64,000 nt of DNA. Origin: Streptomyces typhae (GTDB lineage: Bacteria > Actinomycetota > Actinomycetes > Streptomycetales > Streptomycetaceae). Where the stretch lies: the NCBI RefSeq assembly GCF_009755605.1, contig NZ_WPNZ01000014.1, positions 1 through 64,000 of the forward strand. Direction: 5' to 3'. This document shows, one piece after another, positions 7,815 to 16,962 of the stretch. The translations under genes were made by a program, and so were the position numbers. Position 1 is the first letter of the stretch. The number at the start of each line of letters is the position of its first letter. The notes under the pieces were generated by a model that saw nothing but the letters and a program-made list of their open reading frames with translations, was not told the origin of the DNA and ran no database searches.

Positions 7815-9875
7815 GTGACCGTCACCACCTCTCAGCTGAAACAGCTGCTGGACTCCGATCCGCGGCGCCTCGGGCCCTACCGGCTTGTTGGCGTGCTCGG
7901 GCGCGGCGGCATGGGCGAGGTCTTCCTCGGGCGGGACCGCGGGGGACGGCTCGTCGCCGTCAAGCGGGTGCGCCCGTCGCTGGTGCACGAGCGGGACGCC
8001 AGACGGCGGTTCGCACGCGAGGTCACCGCGGCCCGCCAGGTCGAGAGCCCCCTCGTCGCCCAGGTCCTCGATGCCGAACCGGAGGCCGACCAGCCCTGGC
8101 TGGCCACGGAGTACGTACCGGGCATCCCGCTCTCCGAGGCCGTCGACACCTACGGCCCGCTCCCGGAGCCGTACGTGCGCGCCATCGCCCGGCAGCTCAC
8201 GGACGCCCTCGCCGCGATCCACCGCGCCGGGCTCGTGCACCGCGACTTCAAGCCGTCGAACGTCCTGCTGAGCGCGCACGGCCCACGCGTACTGGACTTC
8301 GGCGTCGCCCGGCACCTGCACGCGAGCACCTTCACCACCAGCCAGGCCTTCCTCGGCACGCCCGCGTTCGCCGCGCCCGAGCAGTGGGACGCGGCCGGCA
8401 TCACCGGCGCGGCGGACGTCTTCTCGCTGGCCTCCACGCTGGTGTTCGCGCTGCGCAAGCGGGCGCCGTTCGACGCGGAGGACATGTGGCGGGTGATGTA
8501 CGCGATCCGCTTCGAGGAACCCGACCTGTCGGACCTGCCCTGCCGCTGGCAGGCCCTGACGGCGCTCTGCCTCGCCAAGGAACCCGCCCGGCGCCCCTCC
8601 CTGGCCGAGCTGGCCACGGCCCTGGACCACTTCCCCTCCGCCGGACAGGACGTCGTCCTGCCGGACGGCCTCGCCGAACTCCTGCCCGCGCCCGCCGTGC
8701 CCCGGCCCCGGGAGCCGCGGCCGGAGCCGGGTCCCGGGCGGCGGCAGGTGCTCCGGGCGGGGGCCGCCACCCTGCTCGGGGCGGGCTGCGCGGGCCTGCT
8801 CGCGGGGGACCGGCGGGCGGGCCCCGAGGTGTGGACGTTCCCCACCCATGGCGCGGTCCACCAGCTCCTGGCCACCGACGGGACCCTGTACGCGGTGGAC
8901 GGCACGGGCTACGTGTACGCCCTGGACGCACGCACCGGCGAGCTGTTCTGGAGCAGATGGCTCCAGAGCGGGAGCACCCAGCCCTGGCTCGGCGCCCCGG
9001 CCGCCGGCGCCACCGGGCTCTACGTCACGGGCGACTCCCTGTACGCGCTGAACGCGACGTCCGGGCAGGAGCGGTGGAGCCTCGGCCTGAGCGCGCTCGG
9101 CCCACCGGTGGTGACGCAGCAGGCCGTCTGCCTGATCACGCCCGACGCGCACGGCACCGGCGACCAGCTGTCCCTCGTGGACCCGTACCTGGGCGAGCAG
9201 ATCTCCGTGGGCCGCGACGGCCTCGCGGCCCGGGTGCGGGCCGGGCGCGGCGCGCTCACGGCACCCGCGGCGATCGACGACACCACGCTCGTCGTCGGCG
9301 AACGCGGAGGGCTGCTGCACCGCGTCAGCCTGGAGAACCGGCGCGACCACCGCACACTGCGCCTGCCCGGCGCCGTCCTCGTCGACCCCGCCGCGCCCCT
9401 CGTACGCAACGGCATCGCCTACCTCGGCACCACGGACCCCGGCGCCGGTCTCACCGCCGTCGACGTGCACGCCATGCGGCCCGTCTGGTCCCGCCCCCTC
9501 GGCCCGCCCGGCGAAACCTGGTCGACTCCCGTCCTCGACGACCTCACCGGCCTCGTCCACCTCACCGGCCGGAGCACCGGCGTCCACGCCGTCGACCGCG
9601 GCACCGGCGAACCCGCCTGGTCCCACCGCCCCACGGCACCCACCCCGAGCGCCCCCGCCCTCGCCGACGCCGTCCTGTACGTCCTCACCGAGGCCGGCGA
9701 CCTCCTCGCCCTGAACACCCGCGGCGGCGGCAGGCCCCTGCTGCGCCGCTCCTACGCCCCCTTCGCCACCGGCACCCCGGTCGCCGCCCCCGTCACCACC
9801 CACGGCCTCGTCCACTTCGCCACCGCCGACCACGTCGTCCGCGCGATCCCGCAGACGTCGGCCCTCGGCTCATAA
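7815..9875 (+). CDS. Ser/Thr protein kinase with PQQ-type beta-propeller (AfsK-like)
   Basis: A 686-residue membrane kinase. Kinase domain about residues 22-280: glycine loop GRGGMGEV (29-36), VAVKR lysine 50, catalytic HRDFKPSN near 142-149, DFGVA, and APEQW. A Pro-rich linker leads to one hydrophobic segment (about 309-333, VLRAGAATLLGAGCAGLLAG, preceded by two Arg). The rest is an outside beta-propeller with repeated LYALNATSGQERW / VYALDARTGELFW blades. This is the AfsK/AfsK-like layout known in Streptomyces, where such kinases feed secondary-metabolism and growth-polarity control. The start is a GTG at 7815 with a weak ribosome site, so the N-terminus is less certain. It is divergent from the VanZ-like gene. 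Confidence 0.92.
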   Translation: MTVTTSQLKQLLDSDPRRLGPYRLVGVLGRGGMGEVFLGRDRGGRLVAVKRVRPSLVHERDARRRFAREVTAARQVESPLVAQVLDAEPEADQPWLATEYVPGIPLSEAVDTYGPLPEPYVRAIARQLTDALAAIHRAGLVHRDFKPSNVLLSAHGPRVLDFGVARHLHASTFTTSQAFLGTPAFAAPEQWDAAGITGAADVFSLASTLVFALRKRAPFDAEDMWRVMYAIRFEEPDLSDLPCRWQALTALCLAKEPARRPSLAELATALDHFPSAGQDVVLPDGLAELLPAPAVPRPREPRPEPGPGRRQVLRAGAATLLGAGCAGLLAGDRRAGPEVWTFPTHGAVHQLLATDGTLYAVDGTGYVYALDARTGELFWSRWLQSGSTQPWLGAPAAGATGLYVTGDSLYALNATSGQERWSLGLSALGPPVVTQQAVCLITPDAHGTGDQLSLVDPYLGEQISVGRDGLAARVRAGRGALTAPAAIDDTTLVVGERGGLLHRVSLENRRDHRTLRLPGAVLVDPAAPLVRNGIAYLGTTDPGAGLTAVDVHAMRPVWSRPLGPPGETWSTPVLDDLTGLVHLTGRSTGVHAVDRGTGEPAWSHRPTAPTPSAPALADAVLYVLTEAGDLLALNTRGGGRPLLRRSYAPFATGTPVAAPVTTHGLVHFATADHVVRAIPQTSALGS

Positions 9876-9955
9876 GGACGGACCGGCAACACGGGACGGG
9901 TACGAGCGGCGATGCGGCACACTGGATGTTTGGCCTAGCGAAAGGGCACCCACCG

Positions 9956-11602
9956 GTGAACGGACCGCTCATCGTCCAGTCGGACAAGACTCTGCTGCTC
10001 GAGGTGGACCACGAGCAGGCCGACGCCTGCCGCCGCGCCATCGCCCCGTTCGCGGAGCTGGAGCGCGCCCCCGAACACATCCACACCTACCGGCTCACGC
10101 CCCTCGGCCTGTGGAACGCCCGCGCCGCCGGGCACGACGCCGAGCAGGTCGTCGACGCCCTCGTCGCGTACTCGCGCTACCCCGTCCCGCACGCCCTGCT
10201 CGTGGACGTCGCCGAGACCATGGCCCGCTACGGCCGCCTCACCCTCGCCAAGCACCCCGCGCACGGCCTGGTCCTGACCACCACCGACCGGCCCGTCCTG
10301 GAGGAGATCCTCCGCTCGAAGAAGATCCAGCCGCTGGTCGGCACCCGCGTCGACCCGGACACGGTCGCCGTGCACCCCTCCGAGCGCGGCCAGATCAAGC
10401 AGACCCTCCTGAAGCTGGGCTGGCCCGCCGAGGACCTCGCCGGGTACGTCGACGGTGAGGCGCACGCCATCGACCTCGACGAGACCGGCTGGGCGCTGCG
10501 CCCCTACCAGCGGCAGGCCGTGGAGAACTTCTGGCACGGCGGCAGCGGCGTCGTCGTGCTGCCCTGCGGCGCGGGCAAGACCCTCGTCGGCGCGGGCGCC
10601 ATGGCCGAGGCCAAGGCGACCACCCTCATCCTCGTCACCAACACCGTCTCCGCCCGCCAGTGGAAGCACGAGCTGGTCAAGCGGACCTCCCTCACCGAGG
10701 ACGAGATCGGCGAGTACAGCGGTACGAAGAAGGAGATCCGCCCCGTCACCATCGCGACCTACCAGGTCCTGACGACCAGGCGGAAGGGCATCTACCCGCA
10801 CCTGGAGCTGTTCGACTCCCGCGACTGGGGCCTCATCCTCTACGACGAGGTGCACCTGCTGCCCGCGCCCGTCTTCAAGTTCACCGCCGACCTCCAGGCA
10901 CGGCGGCGGCTCGGGCTCACCGCGACCCTCGTCCGCGAGGACGGCCGCGAGTCGGACGTCTTCTCGCTCATCGGGCCCAAGCGGTTCGACGCTCCCTGGA
11001 AGGAGATCGAGGCCCAGGGGTACATCGCGCCCGCCGACTGCGTCGAGGTCCGCGTCAACCTCACCGACAGCGAGCGGCTCGCGTACGCCACCGCCGAGGC
11101 CGAGGAGAAATATCGGTTCTGCGCGACCACCGCGACCAAGCGGAAGGTCACCGAGGCGCTCGTGCGCAAGCACGCCGGGCAGCAGACCCTCGTCATCGGG
11201 CAGTACATCGACCAGCTCGACGAGCTGGGCGAGCACCTGAACGCCCCCGTCATCAAGGGCGAGACCACCAACGCGCAGCGCGAGAAGCTCTTCGACGCCT
11301 TCCGCGAGGGCGAGATCTCCGTCCTCGTCGTCTCCAAGGTCGCCAACTTCTCCATCGACCTGCCCGAGGCCACCGTCGCCATCCAGGTCTCCGGCACCTT
11401 CGGCTCCCGCCAGGAGGAGGCCCAGCGCCTCGGCCGCGTCCTGCGCCCCAAGGCCGACGGCCACGAGGCCCGCTTCTACTCCGTCGTGGCCCGCGACACC
11501 ATCGACCAGGACTTCGCCGCCCACCGCCAGCGGTTCCTCGCGGAACAGGGGTACGCCTACCGGATCCTGGACGCGGACGCGGTACTGGCGGAGGACGCCT
11601 GA
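9956..11602 (+). CDS. XPB/Rad25-type DNA repair helicase
   Basis: A 548-residue superfamily 2 helicase. An N-terminal damage-recognition/XPB-N domain (about 1-170) is followed by motor domain 1 with Walker A PCGAGKT (near 203) and Walker B DEVH (near 297), then SAT-like LTATL and motor domain 2 with QxxGRxxR (EAQRLGRVLRP). This is the bacterial XPB family, which unwinds 3'-to-5' and works with Bax1-type nucleases in some prokaryotes; no nuclease gene lies beside it here. The GTG at 9956 is chosen because the conserved NGPLIVQSDKTLLLEV begins there. It probably cooperates with the XPB-N/WYL protein at 4367. Confidence 0.94.
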   Translation: MNGPLIVQSDKTLLLEVDHEQADACRRAIAPFAELERAPEHIHTYRLTPLGLWNARAAGHDAEQVVDALVAYSRYPVPHALLVDVAETMARYGRLTLAKHPAHGLVLTTTDRPVLEEILRSKKIQPLVGTRVDPDTVAVHPSERGQIKQTLLKLGWPAEDLAGYVDGEAHAIDLDETGWALRPYQRQAVENFWHGGSGVVVLPCGAGKTLVGAGAMAEAKATTLILVTNTVSARQWKHELVKRTSLTEDEIGEYSGTKKEIRPVTIATYQVLTTRRKGIYPHLELFDSRDWGLILYDEVHLLPAPVFKFTADLQARRRLGLTATLVREDGRESDVFSLIGPKRFDAPWKEIEAQGYIAPADCVEVRVNLTDSERLAYATAEAEEKYRFCATTATKRKVTEALVRKHAGQQTLVIGQYIDQLDELGEHLNAPVIKGETTNAQREKLFDAFREGEISVLVVSKVANFSIDLPEATVAIQVSGTFGSRQEEAQRLGRVLRPKADGHEARFYSVVARDTIDQDFAAHRQRFLAEQGYAYRILDADAVLAEDA

Positions 11603-11624
11603 CAGCGAAGATCGGCGCTGCGCA

Positions 11625-11815
11625 CCTCGTCCTCAATCGCCGGACCGGCTGAAATCGCGCCGGCGCGCTCGTCCTCAATCGCCGGACGGGCTGAGAACTT
11701 CGCCGGTGCGGCAGCGTTTCAGCCCGTCCGGCGATTGAGGACGAGGCCGCAGGCCGACACGGGGTCTGGGGCGGAGCCCCAGGTTCGGGAAGGGGCGGAA
11801 CTGGGGCGCACCCGC
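11625..11815. repeat. Cluster of three GTCCGGCGATTGAGGACGAG elements
   Basis: Two copies point left (11625-11652 and 11668-11694) and one points right (11719-11746), followed by the usual companion GGGGTCTGGGGCGGAGCCCC and AAGGGGCGG. Opposed copies can form large hairpins between the convergent XPB and GT87 genes and may terminate both. The last roughly 45 codons of the GT87 gene run through them. Confidence 0.85.
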
Positions 11816-12943
11816 GAGGACCACCCACCCGCACACAATCGCCCCCACCCCCACCCCCACCGCATACGGCGAAGCCAACGGCTGCTGCCACCACGCGAGG
11901 TGGAGATCGGCGGACCCGGCATGCGGCACGAGCCACAGGGTGCGCGCCGTGAACAGCAGGGCGACCACCCCCGCAGCCCCTCTCCGCCCCTCCCCCAGCA
12001 ACACCACGACCACCGGCACACACCACACCCAGTGATGCGACCAGCTGATGGGCGAGACGAGCAGCCCGGCAAAGGCAGCCACGAGCACCCCCCGAGCAGC
12101 CGCCCCGGAGCCGGAGGCCCTCCGGGCGCCCCACAGCCCCCCGACGGCGACGAGAAGCGCGGGCCCGGCCCAGAGAATCCCCGGCTCCGGCTCATGGAGG
12201 ACCCGGGCGACGACCCCCTGCAAGGACTGGTTGTCGACGATCCACGCCTTCCCGACCCGCCCGGTCTCGAAGACCCGCCGCGTCCAGAAGTCGACACTGG
12301 CCCGGGGCAGCGCGACCGCCCCGAGCAGCACGGTCCCCGCAAACGCGGCCACGGCGGTCACGGCTTCCCGTACCCGCCGGGTGAGAAGCAGGTAGAGGAT
12401 GAAGAAGGCCGGGGTCAGCTTGATCCCGGCGGCGACCCCGACGGCGAACCCCCGCCCCACGGCCCCCGGCGCCCGCGTCAGATCCCACAGCACCAGGCAG
12501 GCCAGCGCCAGATTGATCTGCCCGAACAGCACGGTCTGGAAGACGGGTTCGAGCCAGAGCGCGAACGCGGCGCCCGCGCACAGGGCCGCGGGCCGCGAGG
12601 GCAGCCCGGCGAGGCGGCAGGAGAGGTGCAGGAACAGCAGCAGGAGGGCGACGTTGCCGACGAGGAAGGCCGCCTTGAGGGCGGCGAGCGGCAGCCAGGT
12701 CGTGGGGACGAAGAGGAGGGCGGCGAACGGCGGGTAGGTGGCGGGCAGTTCCCACCGGGTGACGGTGAACCCGTACAGATCCCGACCGCCGACGACGGCG
12801 GCCCCCTCGGCCCGGTACACCAGGGCATCGGCCATGGGCAGCCCGTGCACGCCACAGAGGACGGCGAAGCCCGTACAGGAGAGGGCAAGGAGGGAGATTC
12901 CGGCCACCGCGTTGGGTGACCAGCTGGCCACGTACCGTCGCAT
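11675..12943 (-). CDS. Integral membrane glycosyltransferase, GT87 (mannosyltransferase-like)
   Basis: A 422-residue polytopic protein with about ten membrane helices. Early in the chain lies the acidic loop DALVYRAEGAAVVGGRDLYG, typical of GT-C enzymes using polyprenyl-phosphate sugars, and later YPPFAALLF and GIKLTPAFFILYLL as in the GT87 (PimE-like) family. It probably adds mannose from polyprenyl-phosphomannose on the outer membrane face; the acceptor is unknown. The C-terminal tail, from about RPRPRVGLRPRPQSPDG, is encoded by an intergenic repeat and is unlikely to be functional. The ATG at 12943 is chosen (a GTG lies one codon upstream); a longer frame reads through a tandem repeat and is not credible. 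Confidence 0.85.
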   Translation of the reverse strand: MRRYVASWSPNAVAGISLLALSCTGFAVLCGVHGLPMADALVYRAEGAAVVGGRDLYGFTVTRWELPATYPPFAALLFVPTTWLPLAALKAAFLVGNVALLLLFLHLSCRLAGLPSRPAALCAGAAFALWLEPVFQTVLFGQINLALACLVLWDLTRAPGAVGRGFAVGVAAGIKLTPAFFILYLLLTRRVREAVTAVAAFAGTVLLGAVALPRASVDFWTRRVFETGRVGKAWIVDNQSLQGVVARVLHEPEPGILWAGPALLVAVGGLWGARRASGSGAAARGVLVAAFAGLLVSPISWSHHWVWCVPVVVVLLGEGRRGAAGVVALLFTARTLWLVPHAGSADLHLAWWQQPLASPYAVGVGVGAIVCGWVVLAGAPQFRPFPNLGLRPRPRVGLRPRPQSPDGLKRCRTGEVLSPSGD

Positions 12944-13003
12944 CACGGCCGTGACCCTAGCGAACGACCACGAACGTCCGGTGTATCCGGCGCGGCGGGC
13001 AGC

Positions 13004-13127
13004 CGCCCAGGGGTGGGCGGAGGACGGTCGCCCAGGGGTGGGCGGAAGACGGTCGCCCAGGGGTAGGCAGGACGGTCGGCCAGAGGTGGGCGGAGGACGG
13101 TCGCCCAAGGACGGGCGGAGGGCGGTC
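13004..13127. repeat. Five-copy 24-26-bp tandem repeat
   Basis: Five near copies of GCCCAGGGGTGGGCGGAGGACGGTC sit between the 5' end of the GT87 gene and the small gene at 13131. Each unit is itself partly palindromic (GCCCA...TGGGC), so each can form a small hairpin. Confidence 0.85.
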
Positions 13128-13130
13128 GTC

Positions 13131-13337
13131 TCAGCGGCGGCGGACGCCCGCCTCCTCCGCGAACTCGCCGAGCACGGCCACGCCGAAGGCCGTGCCCATG
13201 AAGACCTTGGCGGCCCGCAGGGCGGTGCCGACGCGGTGCGGACGGTGGTCGCCGGAGAGCGCCGTGGCGCCCGCGGTGGGACGGGGGCCGGCCGGCCCGG
13301 AGGACAGGGACGCTGAGGTGAAGGTTGCGCTGCTCAT
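13131..13337 (-). CDS. Small hypothetical protein (68 aa)
   Basis: A 68-residue protein with a disordered Ser/Ala/Gly/Pro-rich first half and a conserved-looking helical second half (HRVGTALRAAKVFMGTAFGVAVLGEFAEEAG). The stretch VFMGTAFGVAVLGEF could be an amphipathic or single membrane-associated helix. No strong ribosome site precedes the ATG at 13337. Function unknown. Coding status rests on clean GC third positions in the second half. Confidence 0.6.
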   Translation of the reverse strand: MSSATFTSASLSSGPAGPRPTAGATALSGDHRPHRVGTALRAAKVFMGTAFGVAVLGEFAEEAGVRRR

Positions 13338-13706
13338 GTATCCATGGTCCGCCCGCGGGGGCACCCGCACATCGGCCTGGCGGGGTAACCGCCGGAGCCG
13401 CCCGGTACGACTCACGGGCGGTGCTGTCCGTCTCGGGACGGAGTCGCGAGGATGACGTCCCTCAGGGTTTTCTCGGGGATGCCTCAGGGTTTCGTGTGGC
13501 GGCGGAGACCGGCCCCGCGGCCCTGATCGCCCCTGGCGCGGGAAAACCGTTGGCTCCGCCACCGGCCGCTCACCTAACCTTTCCCCTTCCCGTCTCCCGC
13601 CCAGCGGAGCGCCGCCGTCCGGCCGGAAACCGGCGGCCCCGAGCACGCACAGAGCACCGCGCCACACGCGCCACACGCACCACCCGTAGCCGCCGGAGGC
13701 CCCGCA

Positions 13707-15785
13707 GTGAACGCCCCATCCGTACCCGTGCCCGACAACCCCCTTGCCCGCGAGCAGGCGCATCTCACCGCGTCCCGCTCAGCCCTGCGCGCCATGCGCG
13801 AGGACGTGGCGTCACTGGACATCCGTGACGTGACGGCGAACTGGGTCAACGCCGCCGTGCTGCAGAGCCAGATCGACGACCGGATCAAGGCGCTCGCGGA
13901 CCTCGCGCACACGCCGCTGTTCTTCGGCAGGCTCGACTTCCTGCACGCGCCGGGCGCCGAGCAGGCCGAGGGCGGCGAGGGCGAGCAGTTCTACATCGGG
14001 CGCAGGCACGTGCACGACGCCGACGGCGACCCCATGGTGATCGACTGGCGCGCGCCCGTCTCCCAGCCGTTCTACCGGGCGTCGAAGAAGGACCCGCAGG
14101 ACGTCGGTCTGCGCCGCCGCTTCGGGTACACCGGCGGCGACCTGACCGCGTACGAGGACGAGCATCTGACGGACCCCGGCGAGGCCGAGCAGGTCAGCAA
14201 GCTGCTCCAGCAGGAGATCGAGCGGCCGCGCGTGGGCCCGATGCGGGACATCGTGGCGACGATCCAGCCGGAGCAGGACGAGATCGTGCGCGGCGGGCTC
14301 GCCGGTTCGGTCTGCGTGCAGGGAGGCCCCGGTACCGGAAAGACGGCGGTGGGCCTGCACCGGGTCGCGTACCTCCTGTACGCGCACCGGGAACGCCTCG
14401 CCCGCACCGGCACCCTCGTCATCGGCCCGAACCGGTCCTTCCTGCACTACATCGAGCAGGTGCTTCCCGCGCTCGGCGAGTTGGAGGTGCGGCAGGCCAC
14501 CGTCGCCGACCTGGTCGCGCACGTCGAGGTGCGGGGCACGGACGATCCGGCGGCGGCCCTGGTCAAGGGGGACGCGCGGATGGCGGAGGTGCTGCGCGGG
14601 GCGCTGCGCTCGTACATCACGATGCCGCGGGAGGGCATCGTGGTGGTGCGCGGCTCGCGCCGCTGGCGCGTCCCGGTGTACGACCTGGAGGAGATCGTCG
14701 AGGAGTTGCTGGCCCGCGACATGCGGTACGGGGCGGCCCGCGAGGCCCTGCCGCAGCGCATCGCGCACGCCGTCCTCGTCCAGATGGAACGTTCCGGTGA
14801 GGCGCCGGACGACCGGGTGCAGGACGCGGTGGCCCGCAACGCGGCGGTGAAGGCGGCCGTGAAGGCGATCTGGCCGCCCGTCGACCCGGCGAAGCTGGTG
14901 CTGCGGCTGCTGTCCGACGCGGAGTTCCTCGCCGCGCACGCCGGGGGAATCCTCGACGAGGCGGAACAGAAGGCGGTGCTGTGGGAGCGGCCGGGGCGCG
15001 GGGTGAAGAGCGCGAAGTGGTCGGCGGCGGACGCGGTCCTGATCGACGAGGCCTCCGACCTGGTCTCCCGTACGCACTCACTCGGACATGTCGTCCTCGA
15101 CGAGGCGCAGGATCTGTCGCCGATGCAGTACCGGGCGGTGGGGCGCCGGTGCACGACCGGTTCGGCGACCGTCCTCGGGGACCTGGCGCAGGGGACCACG
15201 CCGTGGGCGACGCGGAGCTGGGACGAGGCGCTCGCGCATCTCGGCAAGGCGGACGCGGTGGTGGAGGAGCTGACGGCTGGTTTCCGCGTGCCGCGCGAGG
15301 TGATCGCGTACGCGTCGCGGCTGCTGCCGGTGATCGCGCCGGGGCTCGCGGAGGTGGGTTCTGTGCGGGAGGCTCCCGGCTCGCTGTCGGTGCGCCGGGT
15401 GGCCTCCTCCGGTCTGACGGAGGCGGTGGTGGGCGCCTGCGTCACATCCCTGTCCCAGGAGGGGTCGATCGGTCTGATCGCGGCGGACGCGCGGGTGCCC
15501 GAGCTGGCGCGGGCCCTCGACGCTGCCGGTCTCGGCTGTCTCTCCCCCGGCGAGGAGACCACCCCCGACGTCCGGCTCACCTTGGTCCCGGCGTCCCTCG
15601 CCAAGGGCCTGGAGTACGACTACGTGGTCCTGGACGAGCCGGCGGCCGTGGTCTCCGGCGAGCCCGACGAACGCACGGGCCTGCGCCGCCTGTACGTGGC
15701 CCTGACCCGAGCGGTGTCGGGCCTGACGGTGCTGCACTCGGCCCCACTCCCCCCGGCGCTGGCCTCGACCGAACACAACGGCTAG
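13707..15785 (+). CDS. HelD/HelR-family RNA polymerase recycling ATPase
   Basis: A 692-residue UvrD-like superfamily 1 ATPase. The N-terminal helical arm (REQAHLTASRSALRAMREDVASL) is the coiled-coil that HelD proteins insert into RNA polymerase. Walker A GGPGTGKT lies near 206-213, Walker B VVLDEAQD near 462, and GLEYDYVVLDEP plus LYVALTRA near the end are motifs V-VI. HelR members in Streptomyces displace rifamycins and are controlled by a RAE element. I see no clear RAE in the 370 bases upstream, so a general HelD recycling role is equally possible. The start GTG at 13707 has GGAGG well placed. Confidence 0.85.
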   Translation: MNAPSVPVPDNPLAREQAHLTASRSALRAMREDVASLDIRDVTANWVNAAVLQSQIDDRIKALADLAHTPLFFGRLDFLHAPGAEQAEGGEGEQFYIGRRHVHDADGDPMVIDWRAPVSQPFYRASKKDPQDVGLRRRFGYTGGDLTAYEDEHLTDPGEAEQVSKLLQQEIERPRVGPMRDIVATIQPEQDEIVRGGLAGSVCVQGGPGTGKTAVGLHRVAYLLYAHRERLARTGTLVIGPNRSFLHYIEQVLPALGELEVRQATVADLVAHVEVRGTDDPAAALVKGDARMAEVLRGALRSYITMPREGIVVVRGSRRWRVPVYDLEEIVEELLARDMRYGAAREALPQRIAHAVLVQMERSGEAPDDRVQDAVARNAAVKAAVKAIWPPVDPAKLVLRLLSDAEFLAAHAGGILDEAEQKAVLWERPGRGVKSAKWSAADAVLIDEASDLVSRTHSLGHVVLDEAQDLSPMQYRAVGRRCTTGSATVLGDLAQGTTPWATRSWDEALAHLGKADAVVEELTAGFRVPREVIAYASRLLPVIAPGLAEVGSVREAPGSLSVRRVASSGLTEAVVGACVTSLSQEGSIGLIAADARVPELARALDAAGLGCLSPGEETTPDVRLTLVPASLAKGLEYDYVVLDEPAAVVSGEPDERTGLRRLYVALTRAVSGLTVLHSAPLPPALASTEHNG

Positions 15786-15796
15786 CCCAAGGGGGC

Positions 15797-16082
15797 CCTG
15801 TGCCCACCCGTTCCGCCCGTGGCGGACCAGCTGCCCACAGGGGGACGGCCCGCCCCACTGACCGGAGGCCGCCGAACGACGGCGGTGGCACGGGCGACCC
15901 GAGCCGGAAACCGGCTGGAAACGGGCGGGCGGGTGGGAGAGCTTTTCCCGGCGCGAAGCGGCGGGGCAGCCCCACCGGCCGACGGCCGCCGAACAACAGC
16001 CGTGGCACAGGAGACCCGAACCGGAACCCACCCGGAAACGGGCGGGCGGGTGGGAGAGGACCCCCGGCGCGAAGCGGCGGGG
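15797..16082. repeat. Palindromic element plus two-copy ~118-bp direct repeat
   Basis: First comes an element with CTGTGCCCACCCGTTCCGCC and GGCGGACCAGCTGCCCACAG (15797-15840), also present inverted at about 37347-37390. Two direct copies of a roughly 118-base unit follow (GGCCGCCGAAC...GAAACGGGCGGGCGGGTGGGAGAG...GGCGCGAAGCGGCGGGG), starting near 15867 and 15985. There is no gene here; the array separates convergent HelD/HelR and cutC. Confidence 0.8.
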
Positions 16083-16775
16083 TCAGGCGTCCAGGGCGCG
16101 GCGCCAAGCCGAAACGGCGGCGGAGGAGAGCGGAGCGCCCCACCCGTGGGGCCGTGCGGCTCCGCCGATGTGAAAACCGTCGAGCCCCCCCGCCCGCAAC
16201 CCCCCAAGATGCTCAAGCCGCAACCCACCCCCCACGAGGATCCGCGCCCCGTACCCGGGCTCCCCGCCCCGCGCGGCCTCGGCGAGCAGCGTGGGCAGCC
16301 CCTCGTCGACGCCGCCCGCCGCCCCGGCGGTGAGGTAGGTGTCGAGTCCGGGCAGATCGGCAAGCTGCTTGCGCAGGGCGTCGCGGTCGGCGGCCCGGTC
16401 GATGGCCCGGTGGAACGTCCACCGGCACCCGTCGAGCGCCCCCACGACCCGTTCGACGGCGGCGACATCGGCCCCGCCGGTCTCGGCGTCGAGGAAGCCG
16501 AGGACGAACTCGTCGGCCCCCGCGCCGCGCAGCTCCCGCGCCCGCCCCACCAGCGCGTCGACGTCCCCCGCGTCGAACCCGTCGGCGAGCCGCAGCATGA
16601 CGCGCAGGGGGATGTCCACGGAGGCACGGATCTCAGCGAAGGCCTCGACGGACGGCGTGAGCCCGTCCGCGGCCATGTCGGTGACCAGCTCGAGGCGGTC
16701 CGCCCCTCCGGCCTGGGCGGCGACCGCGTCCTCGGCGTCGAGTGCGATCACCTCCAGGAGCGCGCGTCTGCTCAT
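16083..16775 (-). CDS. cutC: CutC family protein (copper homeostasis)
   Basis: A 230-residue TIM-barrel protein starting LLEVIALDAEDAVAAQAGGADRLELVTDMAADGLTPS, the CutC opening. Later family blocks are the barrel segment ending LRVMLR (about residue 60), FVLGFL, WTFHRAID, ILVGGGL and GFHIGGAA. CutC has been linked to copper tolerance, though its biochemical role is debated. Length is normal. It is followed at a distance by copA on the same strand, which fits a copper theme, but 187 bases separate the two genes, so they are probably separate transcripts. The ATG at 16775 lies 3-12 bases after an AGGAAGAC-type ribosome site. Confidence 0.88.
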   Translation of the reverse strand: MSRRALLEVIALDAEDAVAAQAGGADRLELVTDMAADGLTPSVEAFAEIRASVDIPLRVMLRLADGFDAGDVDALVGRARELRGAGADEFVLGFLDAETGGADVAAVERVVGALDGCRWTFHRAIDRAADRDALRKQLADLPGLDTYLTAGAAGGVDEGLPTLLAEAARGGEPGYGARILVGGGLRLEHLGGLRAGGLDGFHIGGAARPHGWGAPLSSAAVSAWRRALDA

Positions 16776-16962
16776 GGATGTCTTCCTTAGGAAATCGGCG
16801 CCTGCTGTCGGCGGGTGTGGGAGTCGTGCGGGGCGACGACCACAGAAACACAGGTCTAGTCCAATTACCAGGGTACGCGCAGATCACCCCGGCGGGAATT
16901 CGACCGCGCCGGGGTGATCAGGCCAAGCGCCGCGACGATCAGGCCACGCGGCACCGGAAATC

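Noticed and set aside
8384..9955. N-terminal extension of the XPB helicase
   Set aside because: The open frame runs back through the kinase gene out of frame. Conserved XPB sequence begins at GTG 9956.
13338..13706. RAE rifamycin element before the HelD/HelR-type gene
   Set aside because: I looked for the paired GGGG...CCCC and CTTG/CAAG inverted repeat and saw none, so rifamycin induction is not claimed.
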